Shown here one piece after another: positions 1 through 5,709 of a stretch of DNA of 5,709 nt (positions are counted from its first letter, which is position 1; each line of letters opens with the position of its first letter). The notes under the pieces are model-generated. The model had not been told where the DNA came from. It searched no databases and saw only the letters and a program-made list of their open reading frames with translations. A program made the position numbers and the translations under genes. The stretch is from Bacteroidota bacterium (GTDB lineage: Bacteria; Bacteroidota; Bacteroidia; Flavobacteriales; Crocinitomicaceae). The stretch lies in the NCBI GenBank assembly GCA_005798205.1, contig SYKJ01000180.1:1-5709 (forward strand), read 5' to 3'.

Positions 1-855
1 CGTTTCCACAGCACCTTTAAAAGCAGGATTCGAGTCAATTTCATCGTATAATAATTTGGCTTTTGCATTGTTTCTTTTTTCCATTTCGGGAACTCCACCA
101 TTTGCAATCAAATTTCGGAGGTTTAACATAGAGACATAAACAGAGAAAACAGGCGGAGTATTCAACATCGATTCTTTTTCGATTTGCTGTTTTAAGTCTA
201 GGTATGTCGGCATAAAAGGAGAAGACGATTTACCTAAAATTTCATCTTTGACGATGTATAAAGTTGCTCCTGCAGGACCCAGATTTTTTTGAGCACCGGC
301 ATAGATAAAGTCAAAATCAGAAACATTGATCACTCGTGAAAAAATATCCGATGACATATCGCAACAAAGCGGTAAATCTGTTTTGGGAAAGTCTTTAAAT
401 TGCGTTCCAAATATTGTATTATTTGATGTGAAATGAATGTAGTCAACATCTGTTGGAACTGTATAATTTTTTGGCAAGTAAGTAAAATTTTTATCTTCTG
501 AGGATGCAAATACATTTACGTCAACTCCCATTTTCTTTGCTTCTTTTATAGCTCCGGATGCCCAAGTTCCAGTATTGATGTATCCTGCTTTCTTTTTATC
601 ACGCATCATATTCAATGCAACTACAGTAAATCCAAGCGTAGCTCCACCTTGTAAAAAAGCAATAGAGTAACCTTTTGGTACATTCAGAGCTTCTTTAACG
701 AGTGCAATTGCTTCATCCATTACAGCAACGAAATCTTTATGTCGATGTGATACTTCTAATATGGATAAACCATTAAAATCTAAGACTGATTTTGCTGCTT
801 GGTCAAATACTTCTTGAGGTAAAATGCAAGGTCCTGCGCCAAAATTGTGTTTCAT
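1..855 (-). CDS. serC: Phosphoserine aminotransferase (SerC), 3' end cut by window edge
   Basis: PLP-dependent class V aminotransferase that converts 3-phosphohydroxypyruvate plus glutamate to O-phosphoserine in cytosolic serine biosynthesis; the family also acts in pyridoxal phosphate synthesis. The 285 visible residues begin MKHNFGAGPCILP, the usual SerC opening, and the start at 855 is fixed by that motif. S36-H37-R38-H39 matches the substrate-binding SHR motif. TGTWASGA holds W98, which stacks on the cofactor. D166 in CCDMSSD is the expected cofactor-binding aspartate. YAGAQKNLGPAG contains the Schiff-base lysine K190. GGVPEMEKRN follows near residue 255. The family is usually about 355-360 residues, so roughly the last 70 lie outside the window. 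The frame is intact. The gene is separated from the upstream THX gene by a terminator, so it should have its own promoter in 856-938, where I found no clear TAnnTTTG box. In Bacteroidota serA often follows serC; that would lie to the left and cannot be seen. Confidence 0.97.
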   Translation of the reverse strand, partial: MKHNFGAGPCILPQEVFDQAAKSVLDFNGLSILEVSHRHKDFVAVMDEAIALVKEALNVPKGYSIAFLQGGATLGFTVVALNMMRDKKKAGYINTGTWASGAIKEAKKMGVDVNVFASSEDKNFTYLPKNYTVPTDVDYIHFTSNNTIFGTQFKDFPKTDLPLCCDMSSDIFSRVINVSDFDFIYAGAQKNLGPAGATLYIVKDEILGKSSSPFMPTYLDLKQQIEKESMLNTPPVFSVYVSMLNLRNLIANGGVPEMEKRNNAKAKLLYDEIDSNPAFKGAVET

Positions 856-971
856 GAGTGCTTACTTTTTGAGCTTATAAAATTCTCGATTAATATTGAA
901 ATAGTATCTTAAATGTTTATTACTTGCTTAAATTGTTCAAAAAAAAAGCTGTCTTTTAGACAGCTTTCATT
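856..971 (-). other. Intergenic region between THX and serC
   Basis: This 116-base AT-rich spacer holds the THX terminator at 939-967 and the leader of serC. The serC promoter should lie in the 83 bases between terminator and start codon. No full TAnnTTTG element is present there on the minus strand, and no second hairpin, small ORF or Shine-Dalgarno sequence is apparent. A plus-strand reading frame that crosses this space runs antisense to THX and has a composition expected from the reverse of Lys-rich codons, so it is not considered a gene. Confidence 0.6.
939..967 (-). terminator. Intrinsic (rho-independent) terminator after THX
   Basis: A perfect 10-bp inverted repeat (945-954 paired with 958-967, arms AAAGCTGTCT and AGACAGCTTT, 3-base loop) is followed on the minus strand by a run of nine T (947 down to 939, partly shared with the stem). 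It begins 4 bases beyond the THX stop codon. This is the textbook arrangement for ending the minus-strand transcript that carries THX and the genes before it, and it insulates serC. On the plus strand the hairpin is followed by only a short T-rich stretch, and no plus-strand gene runs into it, so minus orientation is preferred. Confidence 0.92.
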
Positions 972-1172
972 TTACTTATCAGTTTTTTTTGAAACTGCTT
1001 TTTTTGCGACTGTTTTTTTTGCAGGTTTTTCAACTTTGTCTTCAGCTGCCTTTGCAACTTTTTTTACTTTCGCTACAACATTTGGTTTAACATCTTCTTT
1101 TCTTTTACGGGTATTTCCGTAAGAACCCATTGTTCTTTTTCCTTTTGCTGTTTTTTTGTCTCCTCTTCCCAT
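972..1172 (-). CDS. 30S ribosomal protein THX with Lys/Ala-rich C-terminal tail
   Basis: Small basic ribosomal protein of 66 residues. The N-terminal part, MGRGDKKTAKGKRTMGSYGN followed by TRKRK, matches the THX family, whose founding member in Thermus is a peptide of about 26 residues that sits in the head of the 30S subunit and stabilises 16S rRNA packing. The remaining residues (about 27-66) form a low-complexity tail rich in Lys, Ala and Val with repeats such as AKKTVAKKAVSKK, resembling histone H1-like tails. Tails of this kind are, as I recall, common in Bacteroidota THX. The start at 1172 is fixed by the MGRGD motif and is preceded by an A9 tract and no Shine-Dalgarno site. It lies 41 bases after trmH and just before a strong terminator, so it is the last gene of the operon, possibly with its own promoters. 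Five A-runs of 7-8 bases within 201 bp are unusual and may favour slippage. Confidence 0.9.
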   Translation of the reverse strand: MGRGDKKTAKGKRTMGSYGNTRKRKEDVKPNVVAKVKKVAKAAEDKVEKPAKKTVAKKAVSKKTDK

Positions 1173-1192
1173 AATTAATCTTTTTTTTTAAT

Positions 1193-1216
1193 CAAATTTA
1201 TTCGAGTTCAAAGTTA
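1193..1216 (-). promoter_or_regulatory. Two candidate TAnnTTTG -7 boxes before THX
   Basis: Two exact matches to the Bacteroidota primary sigma factor -7 element TAnnTTTG read on the minus strand: TAACTTTG at 1216-1209, whose first three bases are the trmH stop codon, and TAAATTTG at 1200-1193, 20 bases before the THX start codon. The matching -33 TTG at the preferred 17-23 base spacing was not found for either; the nearest upstream TTG (1231-1229) is 12 bases from the first box and 28 from the second. The sites may give THX extra transcription independent of the upstream operon. In AT-rich DNA single matches arise by chance, so this is tentative. Confidence 0.4.
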
Positions 1217-1894
1217 TAAATCTTTTTTCAATAACTGCTTTTTAAATTCGTTTTCAAGTGCATCTCCGCTTTTCAGAATTTTTTTACACCATTCAATTTT
1301 TAAAATCGTTTGTTCTAGCTCACTTAATTTCCATTCAATTTTACTATCCTCAAGCCTTTTCCTTATAGTATTCAATAAAATTGCAACTGAAACGGAAATA
1401 TTAAAACTTTCTGTGAATCCAAACATTGGAATTTTCACCGTGTAATCTGCATTTTTTAATACAGAAGTTGATAAGCCCTCTTGTTCCGTTCCAAAGAAAA
1501 AAGCTAAAGGTTGCTCCAAAGGGATGTCATTTATTGTATAAGAATCAGTATGAGGAGTTGTAGCAACAATTTTATAGCCCTTATTTTTCAGATACTTCAT
1601 GCATTCTTCTGATGGATTTTCACTCCCATAATTATAAACATCAATCCATCTTCCTGCACCAAGAGCAATATCTCGGTTTATGGCAAACTCATTGTTTTTT
1701 TCTATAACATGTAGATCTTGTATGCCAAAACAGTCACACGTTCTTAAAACTGCAGAGGCATTGTGCTCCTGAAATATATTTTCAATTCCAAGTGTTATGT
1801 GTTTTGTTCTTTCCGACGCAACGCGATTGAATAGTTCAATTTTATGCTCCGAGATAATTTCGTAAAATCCTTCAAGAACTTTTTTGTGATTCAT
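1214..1894 (-). CDS. trmH: TrmH/SpoU-family tRNA or rRNA 2'-O-methyltransferase
   Basis: SPOUT-superfamily enzyme that transfers a methyl group from S-adenosylmethionine to a ribose 2'-OH in RNA. The 226 residues match the length of TrmH (tRNA Gm18 methyltransferase, 229 in E. coli). All three SpoU motifs are visible: motif 1 at N45-ASAVLRTCD-C55 with N45 and the catalytic arginine R51; motif 2 at FFFGTEQEGLS (132-142); motif 3 at IPMFGFTESFNISVSVAILL (155-174) with S163, N165 and the trefoil-knot SAM site. VASERTKHITLGIENIF (25-41) just before motif 1 is typical of TrmH. The C-terminal helix region (185-226) is divergent and Lys/Glu-rich. The ATG follows the GNAT stop codon with no gap (TAGATG), which implies translational coupling. 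Position 18 of tRNA is the likely target by similarity, but SpoU paralogues that modify rRNA or other tRNA sites cannot be excluded. Confidence 0.9.
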   Translation of the reverse strand: MNHKKVLEGFYEIISEHKIELFNRVASERTKHITLGIENIFQEHNASAVLRTCDCFGIQDLHVIEKNNEFAINRDIALGAGRWIDVYNYGSENPSEECMKYLKNKGYKIVATTPHTDSYTINDIPLEQPLAFFFGTEQEGLSTSVLKNADYTVKIPMFGFTESFNISVSVAILLNTIRKRLEDSKIEWKLSELEQTILKIEWCKKILKSGDALENEFKKQLLKKDL

Positions 1895-2329
1895 CTACAG
1901 TTTTTTAGACATTAAGTAATGTTGAATTTCACCAAAAAGATTATACGAAGGTTCAATAACTTGGTAGGAAAGTTTTTGGTAGAAAGGAACTGCAGATTCT
2001 CTAGCGTGTAAAATAATTTCATCTATTTTATCATTACGACAACATTTTTCCATTTCAAGCATAATAAGATTTCCGTAACCTAAACCTTGAAATTTTTTTT
2101 CAACTGCCATAAAACGAATTTGTCGTGTTTTTTCGTTGCATTGGTCCAGTCGTCCAATTGCAACTAGATTTTCACCAAAATACAAGCCAAAATGTTGTTC
2201 GCGTGCATCTCCTTCGTTTCTCTCACTTCCTCTAGGTTGATTCCACGGCTCTCGTAAAATACGATACCTCAAATCATAGTATGCAATCCATTCGTTTTCG
2301 TTTTTAGGACTTCGAATTACGGTTTCCAT
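1895..2329 (-). CDS. GNAT-family protein related to the N-terminal domain of YiiD
   Basis: Single-domain GNAT (Gcn5-related N-acetyltransferase fold) protein of 144 residues. IRFMAVEKKFQGLGYG (71-86) is motif A with the Q/RxxGxG/A acetyl-CoA pyrophosphate loop (Q81-G82-L83-G84-Y85-G86). ARESAVPFYQKLSY (109-122) is motif B. The N-terminal stretch LRYRILREPWNQPRGSER (20-37) and the ending IQHYLM (135-140) strongly recall the N-terminal half of E. coli YiiD, which has LR, QP.GSER, VGRL, IRFMAV, ARE.AV.F and IRHFLM at equivalent places, but the thioesterase-like C-terminal domain of YiiD is absent. As I recall, YiiD has been reported to act on malonyl-ACP as a decarboxylase, so the substrate here may be an acyl thioester rather than an amine; this is unproven. 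The start codon lies inside the end of the CoA-transferase gene (13-base overlap), and trmH begins immediately after the stop. Substrate unknown. Confidence 0.88.
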   Translation of the reverse strand: METVIRSPKNENEWIAYYDLRYRILREPWNQPRGSERNEGDAREQHFGLYFGENLVAIGRLDQCNEKTRQIRFMAVEKKFQGLGYGNLIMLEMEKCCRNDKIDEIILHARESAVPFYQKLSYQVIEPSYNLFGEIQHYLMSKKL

Positions 2330-3390
2330 TTGAATGCAATTGAAGTTACACGCTTGGTTTCTTTTCCTGAAATAAGTTCAGAGCAAACTAGTTTTTTGGC
2401 AGATTCATCTTGAAATACTTCATTTAAGTCTCTAATTTTTGCGCAAGGAATATGTAATTCATGCATGGCTTTAAGTAAACTCATTGATTCCTTCGTTGCA
2501 ACTTTTTCTTGGAGAATTTTTGCAAGTTCAATTCTATTTTTCACACGATTTTGATTTGTATCAAAGGCCTTATTTTTTAGTAAATATTCGCACTCTAAGA
2601 ATTTACATAATTTTTCAAAATGTTGTTCAGAACCGATTGCAAAAGTAATTAATTGTTGATCTGAGCTTGTAAAAATTTCGCCGTATGGAGCAATATTTGG
2701 ATGTGAGCTTCCTAAGCGTTTCGGTATTTTATTTTCCATTAAATAATTGGATGCTTGGTTCATTAAACTAGAAATGGCTGCATCGTAAAGCGAAACAGAA
2801 ACAGTACTTCCAACTTTTGTTTTTTCTCGCTCTAAAAGTGAAATGAGCAAACCTTCTTTGAGTTGATGAGCAGCTAAAACATCAATAAGTGCTACAGGCA
2901 TTTTCACTGGACCACTATCCTCTGTTCCATTCATCGACATAAAACCTGTTTCAGCTTGTAAAATTAAATCATAGGCGACACGATCGTTGTTATTTCCAAA
3001 ACCAGATATTTTTCCAATAATTAAACCAGAATTTTTTTTCCTTAGAACTGATTCTGTAATTTTTAATTTTTCTTCGTCTCCATTTTTGAAATTCATGATT
3101 AGAATATCACTTGTTTCTATAAGATCTAGGAAATTATTGTAATCCTTTGTATTACTTAAATCAAGTGAAATGTATTTCTTTTTATAATTTACGGATGAAA
3201 AATATGCGGATACAGAACTTTCTTTATTTTCACTTGGTAACTTCCATTGTCTTGTAACATCTCCGAATTTTTTATTCTCTATTTTAATAACTTCTGCTCC
3301 TAATTCAGCGAAAAATGTTGCAACTGAAGGTCCAGCTAAAACTGAAGATAGATCGATAACTTTAAGATTTTTGAATATTGTGTTATTCAT
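2317..3390 (-). CDS. Class III CoA-transferase (CaiB/BaiF family)
   Basis: Moves CoA between carboxylic acids through an aspartyl-CoA anhydride; family members include formyl-CoA:oxalate CoA-transferase and carnitine CoA-transferase, usually interlocked dimers in the cytosol. At 357 residues it is slightly short for the family (about 380-430). The N-terminal LKVIDLSSVLAGPSVATFFAELGAEVIKIE pattern (9-38) is the hallmark CoA-binding Rossmann segment. VNYKKKYISLDL (67-78) is the usual N-x-K-x-x-DL element. AYDLILQAETGFMSMNG (139-155) precedes VALIDVLAA (166-174), where D170 aligns with the catalytic aspartate (Asp169 in formyl-CoA transferase). GSSHPNIAPY and HIPCAKIRDLNEVFQDE are typical of the C-terminal half. 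Position 140 is Tyr where alpha-methylacyl-CoA racemases carry the catalytic His, so a transferase is favoured over a racemase. It starts 4 bases after the rlpA-like stop and overlaps the GNAT gene by 13 bases. Substrates cannot be deduced. Confidence 0.9.
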   Translation of the reverse strand: MNNTIFKNLKVIDLSSVLAGPSVATFFAELGAEVIKIENKKFGDVTRQWKLPSENKESSVSAYFSSVNYKKKYISLDLSNTKDYNNFLDLIETSDILIMNFKNGDEEKLKITESVLRKKNSGLIIGKISGFGNNNDRVAYDLILQAETGFMSMNGTEDSGPVKMPVALIDVLAAHQLKEGLLISLLEREKTKVGSTVSVSLYDAAISSLMNQASNYLMENKIPKRLGSSHPNIAPYGEIFTSSDQQLITFAIGSEQHFEKLCKFLECEYLLKNKAFDTNQNRVKNRIELAKILQEKVATKESMSLLKAMHELHIPCAKIRDLNEVFQDESAKKLVCSELISGKETKRVTSIAFKWKP

Positions 3391-3394
3391 TTTT

Positions 3395-3775
3395 TTATTT
3401 TGGAGGAGTATCGTTGACCAAAATCTCTATCGTCACAGTCGTTAATCCTTCACGAACAAAATTAAGTTTTTTAGCAGCAGCTAAGCTTACATCAATTGCT
3501 CGCTTATTGCTTTGCGGCATTCGGTCATTTATTTTTAGTATAACAACTGAATCGTTTTTGAGATTTGTAACTTTTACGATTGTTCCGAAGGGTAATTTTT
3601 TATGAGCAGCAGTTAAACTATCGTTACTAAATTTTTCTCCTGAGGCAGTTTTACGTCCATTGAATGAATTTGAATAATAACTAGCTGTTCCTTTTTCTAT
3701 CTCGTAGCATACAAATCCTGTAATAATAACAAAGGTGAGCATAAAGCAAATTTGTAATTGGACTTTTCTTTTCAT
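3395..3775 (-). CDS. RlpA-like double-psi beta-barrel protein (septal ring lytic transglycosylase family)
   Basis: Exported envelope protein of 126 residues. The N-terminus (MKRK then a hydrophobic stretch about 9-23) is a signal peptide or an uncleaved anchor; C23 is not preceded by a convincing lipobox, so a lipoprotein is not called. The rest is one RlpA-type double-psi beta-barrel: GTASYYSNSFNGRKTASGEKF (29-49, first part GTASYY), LTAAHKKLPFGT (54-65), VTNL (69-72), INDRMP (82-87), AIDVSLAAAKKL. The three residues required for lytic activity in Pseudomonas RlpA have counterparts in E47, H58 and D84, so the catalytic site looks intact. The family cleaves peptidoglycan glycan strands lacking stem peptides. 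The C-terminal SPOR domain of classical RlpA is absent, so septal targeting by denuded glycan binding is not expected; small SPOR-less forms are known in Bacteroidota. It is the first gene of the minus-strand operon, transcribed divergently from the aconitase gene. Confidence 0.88.
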   Translation of the reverse strand: MKRKVQLQICFMLTFVIITGFVCYEIEKGTASYYSNSFNGRKTASGEKFSNDSLTAAHKKLPFGTIVKVTNLKNDSVVILKINDRMPQSNKRAIDVSLAAAKKLNFVREGLTTVTIEILVNDTPPK

Positions 3776-3886
3776 TGTCTAAATTTACTCATAAGAATTT
3801 AAACAGAAAAATGCGCTTTTAAGTCAGCTCTGCTTTTGGTAAAATCATTAACTTTGTATATTATAAATTAATTTAAAGAGAATACA
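3776..3886. promoter_or_regulatory. Divergent intergenic region between rlpA-like gene and aconitase
   Basis: This 111-base AT-rich spacer must hold the promoters of both the minus-strand operon and the plus-strand aconitase gene. A clear plus-strand -7 candidate is annotated separately at 3849-3856. On the minus strand no TAnnTTTG match was found. GCTTTT occurs twice in direct orientation (3815-3820 and 3832-3837), too short to interpret. No strong inverted repeat or riboswitch-like structure is apparent. Confidence 0.55.
3849..3856 (+). promoter_or_regulatory. Candidate -7 promoter box of the aconitase gene
   Basis: TAACTTTG is an exact match to the Bacteroidota -7 consensus TAnnTTTG and ends 30 bases before the aconitase ATG, giving a short leader of about 25 bases. 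A -33 TTG at the preferred distance (about 3823-3831) is not present, so the promoter may be weak, activator-dependent or recognised through the -7 box alone. The same octamer occurs on the minus strand at the trmH/THX junction. Confidence 0.5.
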
Positions 3887-5709
3887 ATGGTTTTTGATCT
3901 TGAAATGATTAAAAAGGTTTACGCAAACTATCCTGAACGAATTGAAGCAGCTAGAAAAGTTGTTGGCAGGCCTCTTACCTTAACAGAAAAAATAGTGTAT
4001 GCACATCTTTGGAATAAACTTCCAGAAAATGCATATGAAAGAGGAGTTTCTTATGTTGATTTTGCACCTGATCGAGTGGCAATGCAAGATGCAACAGCAC
4101 AAATGGCACTTTTACAATTTATGCAAGCGGGCAAGAACAAAGTTGCTGTACCTTCCACTGTTCACGCTGATCATTTAATACAAGCAAAAGTTGGAGCAAC
4201 AAAAGATTTACAAGAATCATTGAATCAAAATAACGAAGTTTTCAATTTTCTTTCCTCTATATCAAATAAATATGGAATTGGTTTTTGGAAACCAGGTGCA
4301 GGAATTATCCATCAAGTAGTCTTGGAAAATTATGCGTTCCCCGGTGGCATGATGATTGGCACTGACTCACACACAGTTAATGCTGGTGGCTTAGGCATGC
4401 TTGCAATTGGTGTTGGTGGAGCCGATGCCGTTGACGTGATGGCAGGAATGTCTTGGGAGTTAAAATTCCCAAAAATAATTGGAGTTAAGTTAACTGGAAA
4501 GTTAAACGGTTGGACCTCAGCCAAAGATGTCATTTTAAAAGTTGCTGATATATTAACTGTGAAAGGCGGCACTGGTGCAGTTGTTGAATATTTCGGTCCC
4601 GGAGCCCTTTCACTTTCTTGTACTGGTAAAGGAACAATTTGTAATATGGGAGCAGAAATTGGAGCAACAACCTCTACTTTTGGATATGATGATTCAATGC
4701 GACGCTATTTAAATGCTACAGGTAGAGCAGCAGTAGTTGCAGCGGCGGATTTAATTGCTGAACATTTAACAGGTGATCCAGAGGTGTATGAGAATCCTGA
4801 TGATTATTTTGATCAAATAATTGAGCTAAATTTAAGTGAGTTAGAGCCACATATCAACGGACCATTTACGCCAGACAGAGGAACTCCAGTTTCTAAAATG
4901 CGCGCTGAAGCTGAAGCAAATGATTGGCCGATGAAAGTAGAATGGGGATTAATTGGTTCTTGTACAAATTCATCTTACGAAGATATGGCTCGTGCGGCGT
5001 CAATCGTGGAACAAGCTGTAGCTAACGACATTATTCCAAAAGCAGAATTTGGTATAAATCCCGGATCTGAGCAAGTTCGATATACCATCGAAAGAGATGG
5101 AATTATCTCAACTTTTGAAAAAATGGGAACTAAAATTTTTACCAATGCTTGTGGTCCTTGTATCGGTCAATGGGATAGGGCAGGAGCAGAAAAACACGAA
5201 AAAAATACCATAATTCATTCATTTAATCGAAATTTTTCAAAGCGTGCAGATGGAAATCCAAATACACACGCATTTGTTACCTCTCCTGAGATGGTTGCAG
5301 CCATTGCAATTTCTGGAGATTTAGGATTTAATCCATTAACAGATTTTTTAACAAATAACAAAGGGCAACAAATTAAATTAATTCCACCCAAAGGCGATGA
5401 ACTTCCGAGTAATGGATTTAAAGTAGAAGATAATGGTTATCAAGCTCCAGCAGACGACGGTAACTCAGTTGCAATTTCAATTGATGAAAATTCGACTCGT
5501 CTTCAATTATTAGAAAATTTCCCAGCTTGGGACGGCGAAAATATACATAAAATGAGATTATTAATTAAAGCTAAAGGGAAATGTACAACAGATCATATTT
5601 CAATGGCTGGACCTTGGCTGCGTTATCGTGGTCACTTGGATAATATCTCGAATAATATGCTCATTGGAGCAGAAAATGCGTTTAACGGCAAAGCAAATTC
5701 AGTTAAAAA
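3887..5709 (+). CDS. Aconitate hydratase, mitochondrial-like type, 3' end cut by window edge
   Basis: TCA-cycle enzyme that interconverts citrate and isocitrate via cis-aconitate using a [4Fe-4S] cluster, in the cytosol. The open frame runs 607 codons to the window edge; the family is about 750-760 residues, so most of the swivelling C-terminal domain, including the catalytic serine loop, is missing. Cluster ligands are C359 in [10 protein letters not shown] and C422 and C425 in [10 protein letters not shown], matching Cys358/421/424 of pig mitochondrial aconitase. Active-site elements D95-H96 (VHADHLIQA), D160-S161-H162 ([13 protein letters not shown]) and R581 ([16 protein letters not shown]) are present. 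A94 replaces the Cys found between the motif's His and Asp in the pig enzyme; it is not a cluster ligand. Sequence motifs place it with the mitochondrial-like aconitases typical of Bacteroidota rather than AcnA/IRP or AcnB. The ATG at 3887 is the only plausible start, with A-rich upstream sequence and a TAACTTTG box 30 bases away. Symbol usage varies (acn, acnA), so none is given. Confidence 0.97.
   Translation, partial: MVFDLEMIKKVYANYPERIEAARKVVGRPLTLTEKIVYAHLWNKLPENAYERGVSYVDFAPDRVAMQDATAQMALLQFMQAGKNKVAVPSTVHADHLIQAKVGATKDLQESLNQNNEVFNFLSSISNKYGIGFWKPGAGIIHQVVLENYAFPGGMMIGTDSHTVNAGGLGMLAIGVGGADAVDVMAGMSWELKFPKIIGVKLTGKLNGWTSAKDVILKVADILTVKGGTGAVVEYFGPGALSLSCTGKGTICNMGAEIGATTSTFGYDDSMRRYLNATGRAAVVAAADLIAEHLTGDPEVYENPDDYFDQIIELNLSELEPHINGPFTPDRGTPVSKMRAEAEANDWPMKVEWGLIGSCTNSSYEDMARAASIVEQAVANDIIPKAEFGINPGSEQVRYTIERDGIISTFEKMGTKIFTNACGPCIGQWDRAGAEKHEKNTIIHSFNRNFSKRADGNPNTHAFVTSPEMVAAIAISGDLGFNPLTDFLTNNKGQQIKLIPPKGDELPSNGFKVEDNGYQAPADDGNSVAISIDENSTRLQLLENFPAWDGENIHKMRLLIKAKGKCTTDHISMAGPWLRYRGHLDNISNNMLIGAENAFNGKANSVK

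Noticed and set aside
330..515. Minus-strand 61-codon open frame
   Set aside because: It lies inside serC in another frame; serC has unmistakable family motifs across this region and the peptide resembles nothing known.
913..1122. Plus-strand 69-codon open frame rich in Phe, Ala and Thr, looking like a membrane peptide
   Set aside because: It is antisense to THX and its Phe-rich composition is what reversed Lys codons (AAA to TTT) produce; it also crosses the terminator hairpin.
2317..3390. Alpha-methylacyl-CoA racemase instead of CoA-transferase
   Set aside because: The racemase catalytic His position is Tyr140, while the transferase aspartate D170 is present in its expected context.
3378..3605. 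Plus-strand 75-codon open frame
   Set aside because: It is antisense to the RlpA-like gene, whose double-psi beta-barrel motifs are clear; no independent coding support.
3815..3837. Direct repeat of GCTTTT in the divergent intergenic region as a possible operator
   Set aside because: Six bases in AT-rich DNA recur easily by chance, and no symmetry or further copies support a binding site.
4330..4572. Minus-strand 80-codon Pro-rich open frame
   Set aside because: It is antisense to the conserved aconitase core and reflects reversed Gly/Ala-rich codons.

Overview
The window looks like ordinary chromosomal DNA of an AT-rich Bacteroidota bacterium, most likely a member of the Flavobacteriia/Flavobacteriales. 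This rests on several signs: a THX-type small ribosomal protein with a Lys/Ala tail, an aconitase of the mitochondrial-like Bacteroidota type, copies of the Bacteroidota -7 promoter element TAnnTTTG in front of genes, start codons preceded by A-rich sequence rather than Shine-Dalgarno sites, and low GC throughout. The species cannot be named from the sequence alone.

Layout: serC (phosphoserine aminotransferase, minus strand) runs off the left edge at its 3' end. A short intergenic space holding a strong intrinsic terminator separates it from a compact minus-strand block that reads, in transcription order from right to left: RlpA-like double-psi beta-barrel protein (3775-3395), class III CoA-transferase (3390-2317), GNAT protein related to the N-terminal half of E. 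coli YiiD (2329-1895), TrmH/SpoU RNA 2'-O-methyltransferase (1894-1214) and 30S ribosomal protein THX (1172-972). The first four are joined by a 4-base gap, a 13-base overlap and a direct stop-to-start junction (TAGATG), so they are very probably one operon. THX follows after 41 bases, which carry two internal TAnnTTTG boxes, and the terminator at 939-967 closes the unit. To the right, after a 111-base divergent intergenic region with a TAACTTTG box, an aconitate hydratase gene starts on the plus strand and runs off the right edge after 607 codons.

Function: the end genes are core metabolism (serine and vitamin B6 biosynthesis; TCA cycle). The operon mixes envelope, acyl-thioester and translation functions. 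The most suggestive link in it is the overlapping CoA-transferase/GNAT pair, both of which belong to families that handle acyl-CoA or acyl-ACP thioesters. No mobile element, CRISPR array, tRNA, rRNA or defence system is visible, and no gene-free stretch exceeds about 120 bases. I see no clear sign of a previously undescribed system; the findings are modest hypotheses.
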